A stretch of DNA of 64,000 bases from Actinomadura luteofluorescens (lineage in GTDB: Bacteria > Actinomycetota > Actinomycetes > Streptosporangiales > Streptosporangiaceae), in the NCBI RefSeq assembly GCF_013409365.1, contig NZ_JACCBA010000001.1, positions 3,968,001-4,032,000 on the forward strand. The letters run 5' to 3'. Shown piece by piece: positions 16,085 to 24,900 of this stretch (position 1 is its first letter; each line of letters starts with the position of its first letter). The position numbers were made by a program, and so were the translations under genes. The notes below the pieces were generated by a model that did not search any database, was not told where the DNA came from, and saw nothing but the letters and a program-made list of their open reading frames with translations.

Positions 16085-17778
16085 CTGAGTGCCGCGGGAG
16101 CAGTGGGCGGGACGGCGGGACGGTCGGGCAGGACGCGCTCGACGCGCTCGTAGGGCCGTCCGGGCTCGGGACGGGGATCCTTCTGGCCGCGGTTCGGCCA
16201 GAACGCCATGGCGCGCTCGGCCTGGGCCGTAATGGTGAGCGACGGGTTGACGCCGAGGTTCGCGGTGACCGCCGACCCGTCCACGATGTGCAGGCCCGGG
16301 TGGCCGTGGACGCGGTGGTAGGGGTCGACGACGCCGGCCTCGGGCGTCTCGCCGATGACGCATCCGCCGATGAAGTGCGCGGTCGTCGGGATGTTGAACA
16401 GGTCGAACCACGTCCCGCCGGGGGTGGCGTCGAGTTCCTCGGCGAGCATCCGGACGGCCTCGTGCGCGACGGGGATCCAGGTGGGGTTGGGCTCGCCGTC
16501 GCCCTGGCGCGCGACGAGCCTGCGGCGGCCGAGGCGGCCGCGCTTCTCTCCGATGGTGATGGAGTTGTCGGCGGTCTGCATGACCAGGGCGATGACGGTC
16601 CGTTTCGCCCAGTCCTTGAGCGACAGCCCGCGCAGGATGACGGTCGGGTGCCGGGCGGCCTGCCCGAGGAACTTCAGCCAGCGGGGCGCGCCGCCACCGT
16701 CGACCAGCAGGGTCCGGATGACGCCCATGGCGTTGTTGCCCGCGCCGTAGCGGGTGGGTTCGATGTGGGTCTTGTCGTCGGGGTGGAACGACGAGGTGAT
16801 GGCGAGGCCGGTGCTGTGGTCGACGTCCTTTGCGCGGTGCCAGACGGTCATGCGCTCGACGCCGAGAAGCGCCTCGGAGTTGGTGCGGGTGAGTTCGCCG
16901 AGGCGCGGCGACAGGTGCGGGAGGCGGCCGGCGGCGCGCATCCGGTGCAGGAGGCGCTGCGTCCCGTACGTCCCGGCGGCGAGGACGACATGCTCGGCGG
17001 TCAGCGTCCGGCGGCGCTTGCGGAGCGGGCCGGTGTGCTCGACGGTCACCTCGTACCCGCCGGGCTCCCTGGGCGCCAGGGCGGTGACGGTGGTGTCGGG
17101 GATGACGCGGACGCCCGCCTTCTCCGCCAGGTAGAGGTAGTTCTTGGTCAGCATGTTCTTCGCGCCGACCTTGCAGCCGATCATGCAGGAGCCGCAGCCG
17201 GTGCAGGTGGTGCGGCGGGGTCCCGCGCCGCCGAAGTAGGGGTCGGCGGTGTCCTCGCCGGGCCTGTCGCCGAAGAACACGCCGACCGGCGTCGGATGGT
17301 AGGTGTCGCCGGCACCCATCCGGTCGGCGACGCGCTTCATCGCCTCGTCGGCGGGCGTGACGAGCGGGTTCACGGTGACGCCGAGCATGCGGCGGGCCTG
17401 GTCGTAGAACGGTGCGAGCTCGTCCTGCCAGTCGGTGATGTGGCCCCACTGGCGGTCCTTGAAGAACGGCTCCGGCGGGACGTAGAGGGTGTTGGCGTAG
17501 ACGAGGGAGCCGCCGCCGACTCCCGCCCCGGCCAGCACGAGGACGCCGGCCTTGCCGCCCACCAGGTGGACGCGCTGGATCCCGCGCATTCCGAGGCGCG
17601 GCGCCCACACGTACTTGCGCAGCCGCCACGACGTCTTGGGCAGCGTGTCCTCGTCGAAGCGGCGCCCGGCCTCGACCACCGCGACCCGGTAGCCCTTCTC
17701 CGCCAGCCGCAGGGCCGACACGCTGCCGCCGAACCCCGAACCCACCACGATCACGTCGAAGTCGAAACCGTCGGGCAC
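16081..17778 (-). CDS. GMC oxidoreductase, cholesterol-oxidase-like (ChoD type)
   Basis: 565 residues resembling mycobacterial ChoD along its length. The FAD-binding Rossmann motif is GSGFGG (residues 13-18). Other motifs are GAGVGGGSLVYANTLYVPPEPFF-like and, near the C-terminus, HFIGGCVIG and GSAVTANLGVNPSLTI. Four cysteines at 192, 195, 198 and 202 follow a ferredoxin-like CxxCxxCxxxC spacing, also seen in ChoD. Likely activity is flavin-dependent oxidation of a sterol or other hydroxylated lipid; the substrate is inferred. GTG 17778 has GAAGGTGG upstream; GTG 17790 is an alternative. The Mce operon lies just upstream on the same strand, separated by a terminator and a PucR-type regulator. 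Confidence 0.88.
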   Translation of the reverse strand: MPDGFDFDVIVVGSGFGGSVSALRLAEKGYRVAVVEAGRRFDEDTLPKTSWRLRKYVWAPRLGMRGIQRVHLVGGKAGVLVLAGAGVGGGSLVYANTLYVPPEPFFKDRQWGHITDWQDELAPFYDQARRMLGVTVNPLVTPADEAMKRVADRMGAGDTYHPTPVGVFFGDRPGEDTADPYFGGAGPRRTTCTGCGSCMIGCKVGAKNMLTKNYLYLAEKAGVRVIPDTTVTALAPREPGGYEVTVEHTGPLRKRRRTLTAEHVVLAAGTYGTQRLLHRMRAAGRLPHLSPRLGELTRTNSEALLGVERMTVWHRAKDVDHSTGLAITSSFHPDDKTHIEPTRYGAGNNAMGVIRTLLVDGGGAPRWLKFLGQAARHPTVILRGLSLKDWAKRTVIALVMQTADNSITIGEKRGRLGRRRLVARQGDGEPNPTWIPVAHEAVRMLAEELDATPGGTWFDLFNIPTTAHFIGGCVIGETPEAGVVDPYHRVHGHPGLHIVDGSAVTANLGVNPSLTITAQAERAMAFWPNRGQKDPRPEPGRPYERVERVLPDRPAVPPTAPAALR

Positions 17779-17903
17779 CGCGCACACCACCTTCGTCGGG
17801 GGAACGAAGGGGCCGAGTGTGGCCTCCCGGAGCGTCGCGCGCCATGCACGCGACGCAGCGTTTCGGAAACCGTGTTTGTCAGCGGAGTGACAAAGCCCGC
17901 AGA

Positions 17904-19124
17904 TCAGCGCGCGGACGCCCGGCCGAGGTCGCCGTTGACCATTCGCGCGTGCAGGATCAGCTCCATTTCCAGGCACCGCCGCGGGTCACGCAGTTCGTCC
18001 CCGAAAAGGTCCTTCAAAGCGCGCAGGCGATGGCGGACGGTCTGCGGATGGACGCGCAGCCTGCGGCTCGCGTCGGCGGCGTTGAAATTGTGCTCCAGCA
18101 GGGCCAGCAGCGTTTCGGCGAGCCTCTCCCTCCGGGGCGGCGGGAGGGCCAGCAGCGGCGCGAGCCGGACGGCGGCCGCGTCGTCGATCAGCTCCCCCGC
18201 CCGCGACACCACGAGCACGGGAACGTGCTCGGCGCTGCGGATCAGCCCGCCGTCCGGGATGACGCCGCGGGTCGCGAGGGCGAGGGTCTCGCGCGCCCAG
18301 CGCAGCGAGCCGGCGGCGCGCTCGACGGGGACGGCGGGGCCGAGCGCCACCATCCACTCGCGCAGCAGCGCCTCGGGCAGCAGGCCGGGCCCCCTCCCGT
18401 CCGGGCCGGGGACGATCAGGCACGGCTCCGGCGCGGCGAGGTCGGCCAGCAGCCCGTCCGGGAGCGCGAGCGGCGCCCGCGCCGGGCCCGGACGCCGCGG
18501 CCGGGCGGCCGCGGCGGCGACGGTCGCGGGCAGCGGCCAGCGCGCGTCCGCCGCGAGGGCCGCGATCCGCGCCGGGTCGGCGGGCGGCTCTGCCAGGAGC
18601 AGCCGCAGCAGCCGCGCGCCGCGCCGCCGCCGGCCCGGTTCCTCGCGGCGGTCCCGGCGCTCGGCGACCTCCGCGGAGTACCCGGCGGCGAGCACCTCCG
18701 CGACGGCGTCCATGTAGCAGAACTGGGCGTCCACGACGAGGCTGAGCGCGGCGCGGTCGAGGTCGAGGCCGCCGGGGACGGCGCCGAGCGTCCGCCACGC
18801 GACGAGCGCGGACCGGCGCAGCGCCTGGTGCGTCTCCACGGGGTCGCGGCCGTCGCGCGCCAGGTGCCGCCCGACCCGCAGGTAGAACGCGGCGACCCGC
18901 TCCCAGCCCGCGCCCGGGTCCTCGACGAGGTCGCAGAAGTGCCGCATCCCCGCGGCGATCCCGGCGCGGGCGCGCCCGGCCTCCTCCTCGCCGATCTGCG
19001 GGTCGCCCCGGCGCAGCTCGGCCAGCAGCCCGTCCGCCGCCCGGTCCACGTGCTGCCGCAGCCGCCGCCCCACCCAAACGGGCACCGCCTCGAACGCGCC
19101 CACGTCCAACCCGCTTCGCGCCAT
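17904..19124 (-). CDS. PucR-type transcriptional regulator
   Basis: 406 residues. The C-terminal PucR helix-turn-helix (LAETLLALLEHNFNAADASRRLRVHPQTVRHRLRALKDLFG) is clear. The central region resembles the GGDEF-related CdaR domain and the N-terminal 150 residues are all-alpha. The start at 19124 is supported by AGGGGGGAAC; the open frame runs further up without family similarity. It is encoded 125 bases upstream of the ChoD-like gene on the same strand and likely regulates it. Confidence 0.85.
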   Translation of the reverse strand: MARSGLDVGAFEAVPVWVGRRLRQHVDRAADGLLAELRRGDPQIGEEEAGRARAGIAAGMRHFCDLVEDPGAGWERVAAFYLRVGRHLARDGRDPVETHQALRRSALVAWRTLGAVPGGLDLDRAALSLVVDAQFCYMDAVAEVLAAGYSAEVAERRDRREEPGRRRRGARLLRLLLAEPPADPARIAALAADARWPLPATVAAAAARPRRPGPARAPLALPDGLLADLAAPEPCLIVPGPDGRGPGLLPEALLREWMVALGPAVPVERAAGSLRWARETLALATRGVIPDGGLIRSAEHVPVLVVSRAGELIDDAAAVRLAPLLALPPPRRERLAETLLALLEHNFNAADASRRLRVHPQTVRHRLRALKDLFGDELRDPRRCLEMELILHARMVNGDLGRASAR

Positions 19125-19308
19125 GCGCCGTTCCCCCCTGCCGAACGCCCGCCGAGCCGCGGAACGCTTCCCCAGCTTCGCGGAACCCCCAGAAGAAGGG
19201 TTGTCGCCGAAATAACCTGTTCCGCGCTCTTTCCTGGAGTCATCTAACAAATCTCCAGCTCAGCGGGCGGCCAACGACGGGCAAGGCCCGCACGGCGACA
19301 AAGAGAAA

Positions 19309-19337
19309 CCGGCTCCCACCCTGCGGATGAGAGCCGG
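19309..19337 (-). terminator. Rho-independent-like terminator of the Mce block
   Basis: Read on the minus strand, a 7-bp stem CCGGCTC/GAGCCGG with a 15-base loop is followed by TTTCTCTTT. It lies 54 bases after the last Mce-associated gene and marks the end of the long minus-strand block. Confidence 0.7.
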
Positions 19338-19390
19338 ACGAATTCACCGTCCCAGGCCGACCTCAATATGCGGAGGCGGGCCCGCCCGGG

Positions 19391-19948
19391 TTACTCCTTC
19401 TTGGGGGTGAAGGTGTCGAGTGCGGTGATCTTCCAGTGGCCGTCGTGGCGGGCGGCGGTGACGGTGAGCACGGCGGGGGCGTGGGTGCTCGCGCCGTCAC
19501 CGGTGCGGGTGGTCTGCTGGTCGGCGAAGACGAGGACGGCGGCGCGGTCCCCGGTCAGGGTGGTGACGGCGCTGTCGGTGACGCGGGTGCTGAGCACGGT
19601 CTTCGCCTTCGGGGCGTCCTCGCGGACCTTCCCGAAGACCGCCTCGTACTGGCGGACGGCGTCGCCGGTGAGGGACGCGCGGACGGCCTCCGACGTCCGC
19701 CCGGGATCGGCGTAGTCGTAGGAGAACACCCTCCCGATCATGTCGGCGACGGCGCCCTTGACCTCGCTGGTGGCGGCGCCGTCGGTGAGGGCGGTGTTGC
19801 GCGCCGACGGGTCGTCGCGCAGGCCGTCCGCCTGCCGGAGCGCCCCCGCGCCGAGCGCGGCGACCAGGACGGCGGCGAGGCCGAGCACGACGGGCGAGGA
19901 CGCGCGGGCCCGCCACCACGCGGTGATCCCTACGGTCTGTCCGGCCAT
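19391..19948 (-). CDS. Mce-associated membrane protein
   Basis: 185 residues: short N-terminus, one transmembrane helix (VVLGLAAVLVAALGAGAL), then an outer domain with the pattern SEVKGAVADMIGRVFSYDYADP and a beta-rich end (GDRAAVLVFADQQTT, HWKITALDTFTP). These features match Mce-associated (Mas) proteins encoded after mce genes, thought to stabilise or assist the import complex. It is the last gene of the block, 20 bases after its neighbour. Confidence 0.85.
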   Translation of the reverse strand: MAGQTVGITAWWRARASSPVVLGLAAVLVAALGAGALRQADGLRDDPSARNTALTDGAATSEVKGAVADMIGRVFSYDYADPGRTSEAVRASLTGDAVRQYEAVFGKVREDAPKAKTVLSTRVTDSAVTTLTGDRAAVLVFADQQTTRTGDGASTHAPAVLTVTAARHDGHWKITALDTFTPKKE

Positions 19949-19968
19949 TTCACGAAACTCCCGTCATG

Positions 19969-20520
19969 TCACATGCCCTCCGCGGGTGCCTGGCCCAGCC
20001 GGCTGAGCTTCCAGCCGCCGGACGTCCTGGTCAGCTCGCCGATAAGGCGGCTCTGCCTGGTCGCCGGGTCCCCGTCCGGCGGGGTGACGGTGATCTCGAC
20101 GGCGACCAGCATCCGGGCCCTGCCGGAGCGCTCGTCCAGCTCGGCGACGGCGGCGTCCAGGATGCGGGCCCTGGTGATCGTCCGCGCCTTGGCGACCCGC
20201 CGCTCGAAGTCCGGACGGCCCTGCGCGATCTGCCGGTTCAGGTCCCCGGTGGTGGAGTCCTGCCAGGTCTTCAAGCCGGGTCCGAGGGAGCGGTAGTCGA
20301 GCGTGTTGAGGTTCTGGACGCCCTGCTCCCCCGCCTCCAGGACGTCGTCGCGCACGCGGGAGTAGGCACGGGCATCGTCATGCGCCGCCGAGTACCAGGC
20401 CCAGCCCGCCCAGACGGCGAACAGCAAGGCAAGAACAAGCAGAGCGCCCGCCGTCCGCTGCGGAGTGTCATCCGGTCTGAGCGGGGTCCGGGCTGAGCGT
20501 CGGGGTTTCTCGTCTGGCAT
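19969..20520 (-). CDS. Mce-associated membrane protein
   Basis: 183 residues: an Arg/Pro-rich cytoplasmic tail, a transmembrane helix (AGALLVLALLFAVWAGWAW), then an outer domain with LNTLDYRSLGPGLKTWQDSTTGDLNRQI, a pattern typical of Mas proteins. It forms a pair with the downstream gene as in other Mce operons and starts 10 bases after the stop of the upstream gene. Confidence 0.85.
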   Translation of the reverse strand: MPDEKPRRSARTPLRPDDTPQRTAGALLVLALLFAVWAGWAWYSAAHDDARAYSRVRDDVLEAGEQGVQNLNTLDYRSLGPGLKTWQDSTTGDLNRQIAQGRPDFERRVAKARTITRARILDAAVAELDERSGRARMLVAVEITVTPPDGDPATRQSRLIGELTRTSGGWKLSRLGQAPAEGM

Positions 20521-20530
20521 GCGGGCCCTC

Positions 20531-21049
20531 TCAGACCGAGGTGAGAGCGGTGATCGTCCAGTGGCCGCGGGCGCGGTGCGCGGTCACCATGAGCTGCGCG
20601 GCGGCGGGCGTCCCGTCCGGTGCGCCCGCGCGGGTGGCGGTCTGGTCGAGGAAGACCAGGAGCCGGGCGGTGTCGCCGGTCAGCGAGACGACTCCGGCGC
20701 GCGCGACGCGGGTGGTCAGCGTGACGCGCTGCGCCGGAGCCTGCCGCCTGACCTGCACGAAGAGCCGCCGGTACTCGTCCAGCGCCCGGCCGGAGAGCTC
20801 CCGTCCCGCGGCCTGCTCGGCGGCGGCGACGTCGTCCGGCGCGTAGCTGAACACCCGCGCGAGAGCCGTCGACACGTCCCCGATCACCTCGGTGGTGGCG
20901 ACGTCGTCCAGGACGGCGGTGTCGCGCGGGTTCTCCTCGCCGTCCAGGAGGTCGCGCGCCGGCCCGGCGGCGGGACGCAGGGCCAGCGCGAGCACGGCGA
21001 GGGCAAGCGCGACGGAGAACGGCCGGGTGAGCCGGCGCGGCCGCCTCAT
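20531..21049 (-). CDS. Mce-associated membrane protein
   Basis: 172 residues: RRPRRLTR, then one hydrophobic helix (FSVALALAVLALAL) and an outer domain resembling the 19391-19948 protein (TEVIGDVSTALARVFSYAPDD, GHWTITALTSV). ATG 21049 overlaps the previous stop in an ATGA arrangement. The long upstream extension of this frame lies inside the neighbouring gene and is not used. The four Mas genes are two alternating paralogous pairs, suggesting a duplicated two-gene unit. Confidence 0.85.
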   Translation of the reverse strand: MRRPRRLTRPFSVALALAVLALALRPAAGPARDLLDGEENPRDTAVLDDVATTEVIGDVSTALARVFSYAPDDVAAAEQAAGRELSGRALDEYRRLFVQVRRQAPAQRVTLTTRVARAGVVSLTGDTARLLVFLDQTATRAGAPDGTPAAAQLMVTAHRARGHWTITALTSV

Positions 21050-21597
21050 CGCGCACCGACCGGGATCGCGGTGAGCGATTCGAGCCTCCACCCGGACGGC
21101 GTGCGAACCGTCCCCGCCTCGAACCGCTTGCGCTGCAAGGTGGGCGCGCCGTCCCTCAAAGCCAGCTTCACCTGCACGGACGCGATGACCTTCGCCTTGC
21201 CCTCCCGGACGTCGAGCGACGTGACGGCGGCTCCGGTGACGGTCGCCGCGGCGGTGGTCCGCGACTGGCCGATCTTGGCGCGGTTCTGGGGCTCGTCCCG
21301 GGCGAGCTGGTCGTGCAGGGCGCCGGTGGAGGCGTCCCGCCAGGCGCGCAGCCCCGCGTCCACCCGTGCGGGATCCATCGAGTTGAGTGCGGCGATCTGC
21401 TCCCGCGCACTCCGCAGCACGACGTCCCGCGCGCGCTCGGGCCCGCTCCGCGCGTCCGGCCCACCGTGCCAGGCCGTCCAGCCCGACCAGGCAAGGGCCA
21501 CGACGGCGGCCGCGACCGCCGTCCACCCGGCCACCCCCCACCCGGCGAGGAGTCCGCCCCGCCGCCTCCGGGCCTTCCGCCCGGTCATCGCGGTCAT
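21046..21597 (-). CDS. Mce-associated membrane protein
   Basis: 183 residues: Arg-rich N-terminus, transmembrane helix (WTAVAAAVVALAWSGWTAW), outer domain with LNSMDPARVDAGLRAWRDASTGALHDQL. It is paralogous to the 19969-20520 protein. ATG 21597 overlaps the mceF stop in an ATGA junction, so translation is coupled to mceF. Confidence 0.85.
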   Translation of the reverse strand: MTAMTGRKARRRRGGLLAGWGVAGWTAVAAAVVALAWSGWTAWHGGPDARSGPERARDVVLRSAREQIAALNSMDPARVDAGLRAWRDASTGALHDQLARDEPQNRAKIGQSRTTAAATVTGAAVTSLDVREGKAKVIASVQVKLALRDGAPTLQRKRFEAGTVRTPSGWRLESLTAIPVGAR

Positions 21598-22841
21598 TCG
21601 CCTGCCGCCTCGACGCCGAGCAGGCCGCTCATGCCGGTGGGGCCGTCCGCGACACCGGGCAGTGCAAGCGCCCCCGGCAGGCCGGGGGATGCGGCGGAGA
21701 GCACCGAGCCGGCCCGCGCCGGAGCCGGGACCGGACGGCGCGGAGCGTTGCCCGCGCCGCGCACGTTGACGCCGCTGGACGGCGGCAGAGCGCAGCGGGC
21801 GGCGGTGTTGAGCGCGGGGGCGGGCGAGGTGTCGAGACCGTTGCGGTACTTCGTGCCGCCGTAGCCGCTCGTGCAGTCCGCCGGGTTGAAGAACGTCGTG
21901 ACCATCCCGAAGTTGAGCCTCCCGCCCTGGGCGACCGACATGCCGGTGGAGACCGCCGCGGGCAGCTTCGCCAGGAGCTGCTCCAGGCCGTCCGCCCGGG
22001 GTTCCAGCAGTTCGGACGTGGTGAGCAGGTTCGCGACCAGGACGCTGAGGGACGGGTCGAGGTCGCGCACCAGCGTCCGGAACTCGCCCGCCGCGCCCGG
22101 CGCGGCCGACACCAGCTTCCGGAAGGCCGGGTCGGACTCGCGGAGCTGCTCGGCAAGGAGCCGCGCGTTGCGGCCGAACGCCTTCAACGACGCGGCCTCC
22201 TGGTCCTGGGTGCGCAGGACGGTCTCGCCGTCGCCGATGAGCGCGGTGGTGGGCCCGGCGTTCTCGTTCGCGGCGCGGGTCAGCGACCGCGTGCCGTCCA
22301 GGAGGGCCTGGAGGTTGGGGCCCTGCCCGGCGAACGCCTGGCCCAGCTCCCCGACGACCGTCCGCAGCGCGTCGGTGGGGACGGACGAGGCGAGCGCGTT
22401 CACGCTGGTGAGCAGGTCCGTCACCGGGGCCGGGACCGCCGTGGACGAGCGCGGGATCACCGAGCCGGCCGCCAGGTACGGGCCCGCGCTCGTCGCCGGG
22501 CGCAGGTCGATGTACTGCTCGCCGATCGCCGACCGGTTCGCGACGACGGCCCGCGTGCGCGCCGGCACCCGCGGCGCCGACTTCTTGATCTTCAGGTCGG
22601 CCAGCACGCCGTCGCCGGTCAGGCGCAGCGCGCCGACCCGTCCGACCGAGGTGCCCCGGTAGGTGACGTCGGCGTTCTCCGCGAGGCCGCCCGCCTCGGC
22701 GAGGTCGGCCCGCACGACGTAGTAGTCGCGGTAGCCGGCGTACCCGCCGAGATCGGCGTAGAAGAGGCCGACGTAGCCCATGGCGAGCAGGCCGGCGACG
22801 AGGAACACGAGGTTCTTGACCCTGGTGGCCGCGGTCAGCAT
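21594..22841 (-). CDS. mceF: MCE family protein, MceF position
   Basis: 415 residues: N-terminal helix (KNLVFLVAGLLAMGYVGLFY), MCE/MlaD domain (YYVVRADLAEAGGLAENADVTYRGTSVGRV) and a long helical region (about 120-300) expected to form the periplasmic needle of the lipid-import complex. The Pro/Ala-rich C-terminus is longer than usual. It is the sixth mce gene and starts with a TGATG overlap to mceE. Confidence 0.93.
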   Translation of the reverse strand: MLTAATRVKNLVFLVAGLLAMGYVGLFYADLGGYAGYRDYYVVRADLAEAGGLAENADVTYRGTSVGRVGALRLTGDGVLADLKIKKSAPRVPARTRAVVANRSAIGEQYIDLRPATSAGPYLAAGSVIPRSSTAVPAPVTDLLTSVNALASSVPTDALRTVVGELGQAFAGQGPNLQALLDGTRSLTRAANENAGPTTALIGDGETVLRTQDQEAASLKAFGRNARLLAEQLRESDPAFRKLVSAAPGAAGEFRTLVRDLDPSLSVLVANLLTTSELLEPRADGLEQLLAKLPAAVSTGMSVAQGGRLNFGMVTTFFNPADCTSGYGGTKYRNGLDTSPAPALNTAARCALPPSSGVNVRGAGNAPRRPVPAPARAGSVLSAASPGLPGALALPGVADGPTGMSGLLGVEAAGE

Positions 22842-23911
22842 CAGTCCCCCTGCGCGGGCTTGATCGGCGGGACGACCTGCGTCCCCGGCCGGGCGGTGAC
22901 CTGGAGGTACACGTTCAGGTAGTCGCCCTTCACCGCGGGCAGGACGGCGTCGGTGAACGGATACGTCACCAGCACCTGCAGCGCGTCCGGCAGGTCGCGG
23001 CCGGCGTCGGAGAGCCTGCGCAGCGTCGGTTCGAGGGCGCGCAGGTCGGCGATCATGTCGTCCCTGCTCCGCCGGACGGTCGTGACCGCCGCCCGCGACA
23101 GCTCGTCCAGCGACCGCAGCATCCGGACGAGCGCCCCGCGCTGCTCGGCCAGCACCGCGAGGCCGGGTTCGATGTCGTCGAGGGCGACGCCGATCTGGTC
23201 CCCGCGGGCGCGCAGCGTGGCCGACAGCCGGTTCAGGCCGTCGAGGGCGTCAGTGATCCCCCGCCTGTTCGCGTCGAGGCCGCCGACGAGCTCGCGGGCC
23301 TGCTCCAGCAGCGACCGGACCTGCGGCTCGTTGCCGCCGAGCGCCCGGTTCAGCTCGACGTTGATCGTCCGGAGCTGCGCGATGCCGCCGCCGTTCAGCA
23401 GCATCGACAGCGCGCCGAAGACCTCCTCGACCTCGGGGTTCCGGTTCGTCCGGGACTCCGGGATCACCGCCCCGTCCGCCAGTGCGCCCTGCCCGGCGCC
23501 GGCCTCGGCACCGCCCGGCGGGCCGGCGCTGAGCTGCACGAACTTCTCCCCCAGCAGGCTCGACTGGCGCAGCTCGGCGTAGGCGTTCGCGGGGAGCCGG
23601 ACATCGCCGTCGACCTTCATGGTGACCTCGGCCGTCCAGCCGTCCCGGGGCAGCGCGACCTTCACCACCCGCCCGACCGCGACGTCGTTGACCTTCACCG
23701 CCGACTGCGGGACGAGGTTCAGCACGTTCGCGAACCGCGCCCGCACCGTGTACGGGTGGTCGCCGAGGTCGGCGCCGCCGGGCAGCGGGAGGTCCGCCGC
23801 ACCCGAGAACCCGCAGCCGCCGAGGCCCACGCAGGCGAGGGCCGCCCACACGGCGTGCCGGGTCAGGGCGTGCCGGGTCAGGGCGTGCCGGGTCAGGGCG
23901 TGCCGGATCAT
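22841..23911 (-). CDS. mceE: MCE family lipoprotein, MceE position
   Basis: 356 residues. The signal peptide ends in a lipobox (GLGGC), so this is the lipoprotein subunit typical of the fifth mce gene. The MCE domain (TVRARFANVLNLVPQSAVKVNDVAVGRV) and helical region follow. The first 20 residues are a tandem repeat of RHALT encoded by four 15-bp units. ATG 23911 overlaps mceD (ATGA). It would anchor the import needle in the membrane. Confidence 0.93.
   Translation of the reverse strand: MIRHALTRHALTRHALTRHAVWAALACVGLGGCGFSGAADLPLPGGADLGDHPYTVRARFANVLNLVPQSAVKVNDVAVGRVVKVALPRDGWTAEVTMKVDGDVRLPANAYAELRQSSLLGEKFVQLSAGPPGGAEAGAGQGALADGAVIPESRTNRNPEVEEVFGALSMLLNGGGIAQLRTINVELNRALGGNEPQVRSLLEQARELVGGLDANRRGITDALDGLNRLSATLRARGDQIGVALDDIEPGLAVLAEQRGALVRMLRSLDELSRAAVTTVRRSRDDMIADLRALEPTLRRLSDAGRDLPDALQVLVTYPFTDAVLPAVKGDYLNVYLQVTARPGTQVVPPIKPAQGD
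23852..23911 (-). repeat. 15-bp tandem repeat at the 5' end of mceE
   Basis: Four head-to-tail 15-base units, three identical and the last with two changes that include the ATG, encode MIRHA-LTRHA-LTRHA-LTRHA in the signal-peptide n-region. Confidence 0.9.
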
Positions 23912-24900
23912 GGTGCCGCCTTCCGCGGCCCGGCCACCGGCAGCGGCGGGGCCAGCTCGCCGAGGTTCTGCCGCCCCATCAGCGACCGCGTCGCCGGGTC
24001 GTAGGCGTTCAGGATGTTCGTGGCGTTGAGCGGCTGGACGTCCAGGGCCTCCGCCAGCGACCGGCGCTGCTTCACCAGCAACTGCGTGATGCCGGCGAGC
24101 TTCCCGACGTTCCCGGCGATCTGCCGCCGGTTGTCGTGCACGAACGCCTTGACCCTGGCGAGCGCCTCCGCCAGCGCCCGCAGCGCGGCGTCCAGTTCCT
24201 GCCGGTCGTCGGCGAGGAAGCCGGAGACGTCGGCGAGCTGCCGTTCCGCTTCCCTGACCTGCCCGTCGTTCGTCTTCAGCGTCGTCGTGAACGTCTGGAG
24301 GCCGCGGATCGTGGCGAACAGGTCCTTCTGCGAGCCGGACAGCGTCTTGGCCGCCTGCGCCATCCGCTCCGTCGTCGTGCGGATGTCGCGCCCGTTGCCG
24401 CTCAGGTTCTCCGCGCCCGTTTCGAGGAGCCGCGACAGCGCGCCGTCCTTGTTCAGGCCCTTGGGCCCGAGGTCGGCGGCGAGCTTGCGGATGCTGTCGT
24501 AGACCTTGTCGAGCTCCATGGGCGTCGCGGTCCGCTCGGCCGGGATCACCGCCCCGGCCGTCATCTTCGGGCCGGCCGTGTAGGCGGGCGTGAGCTGGAC
24601 GTACCGGTCGGCCACCAGGCTCGGCGCGACCGCCACGGCCTTCGCTCCGGCCGGGACGTCCACACCGCGGTCGACGGTCATCACCGTCCGGACCTGGGTC
24701 CCCTCCGCCCGGACGGACTCGACCGTGCCGACCTTCACGCCCAGGACCCGCACGTCCGAGCCCTTGTAGACGCCGACGGCGCTCTGGAAGTACACGGTGA
24801 TCCGGGTCCCGCCCGGGTCGCGCAGGGCGACCAGGACACCGGCGGCGACCGCCAACGCGAGCCCGGCGGCGACCAGCGGGGTACTCAAGCGGCGCAGCAT
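23908..24900 (-). CDS. mceD: MCE family protein, MceD position
   Basis: 330 residues: N-terminal helix (LSTPLVAAGLALAVAAGVLVAL), MCE domain (TVYFQSAVGVYKGSDVRVLGVKVGTV) and a helical needle region ending in NAYDPATRSLMGR. ATG 24900 overlaps the mceC stop by one base (TGATG); GTG 24903 is a one-codon-longer alternative. Part of the six-gene Mce complex for lipid uptake. Confidence 0.93.
   Translation of the reverse strand: MLRRLSTPLVAAGLALAVAAGVLVALRDPGGTRITVYFQSAVGVYKGSDVRVLGVKVGTVESVRAEGTQVRTVMTVDRGVDVPAGAKAVAVAPSLVADRYVQLTPAYTAGPKMTAGAVIPAERTATPMELDKVYDSIRKLAADLGPKGLNKDGALSRLLETGAENLSGNGRDIRTTTERMAQAAKTLSGSQKDLFATIRGLQTFTTTLKTNDGQVREAERQLADVSGFLADDRQELDAALRALAEALARVKAFVHDNRRQIAGNVGKLAGITQLLVKQRRSLAEALDVQPLNATNILNAYDPATRSLMGRQNLGELAPPLPVAGPRKAAP

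Noticed and set aside
13940..16153. 737-residue plus-strand open frame
   Set aside because: Arg/Gly-rich shadow of the coiled-coil gene at 14169-15386 and the minus-strand membrane protein; no family similarity.
15871..18717. 948-residue plus-strand open frame
   Set aside because: Antisense of the ChoD-like and PucR-like genes; high GC removes stops from the opposite strand.
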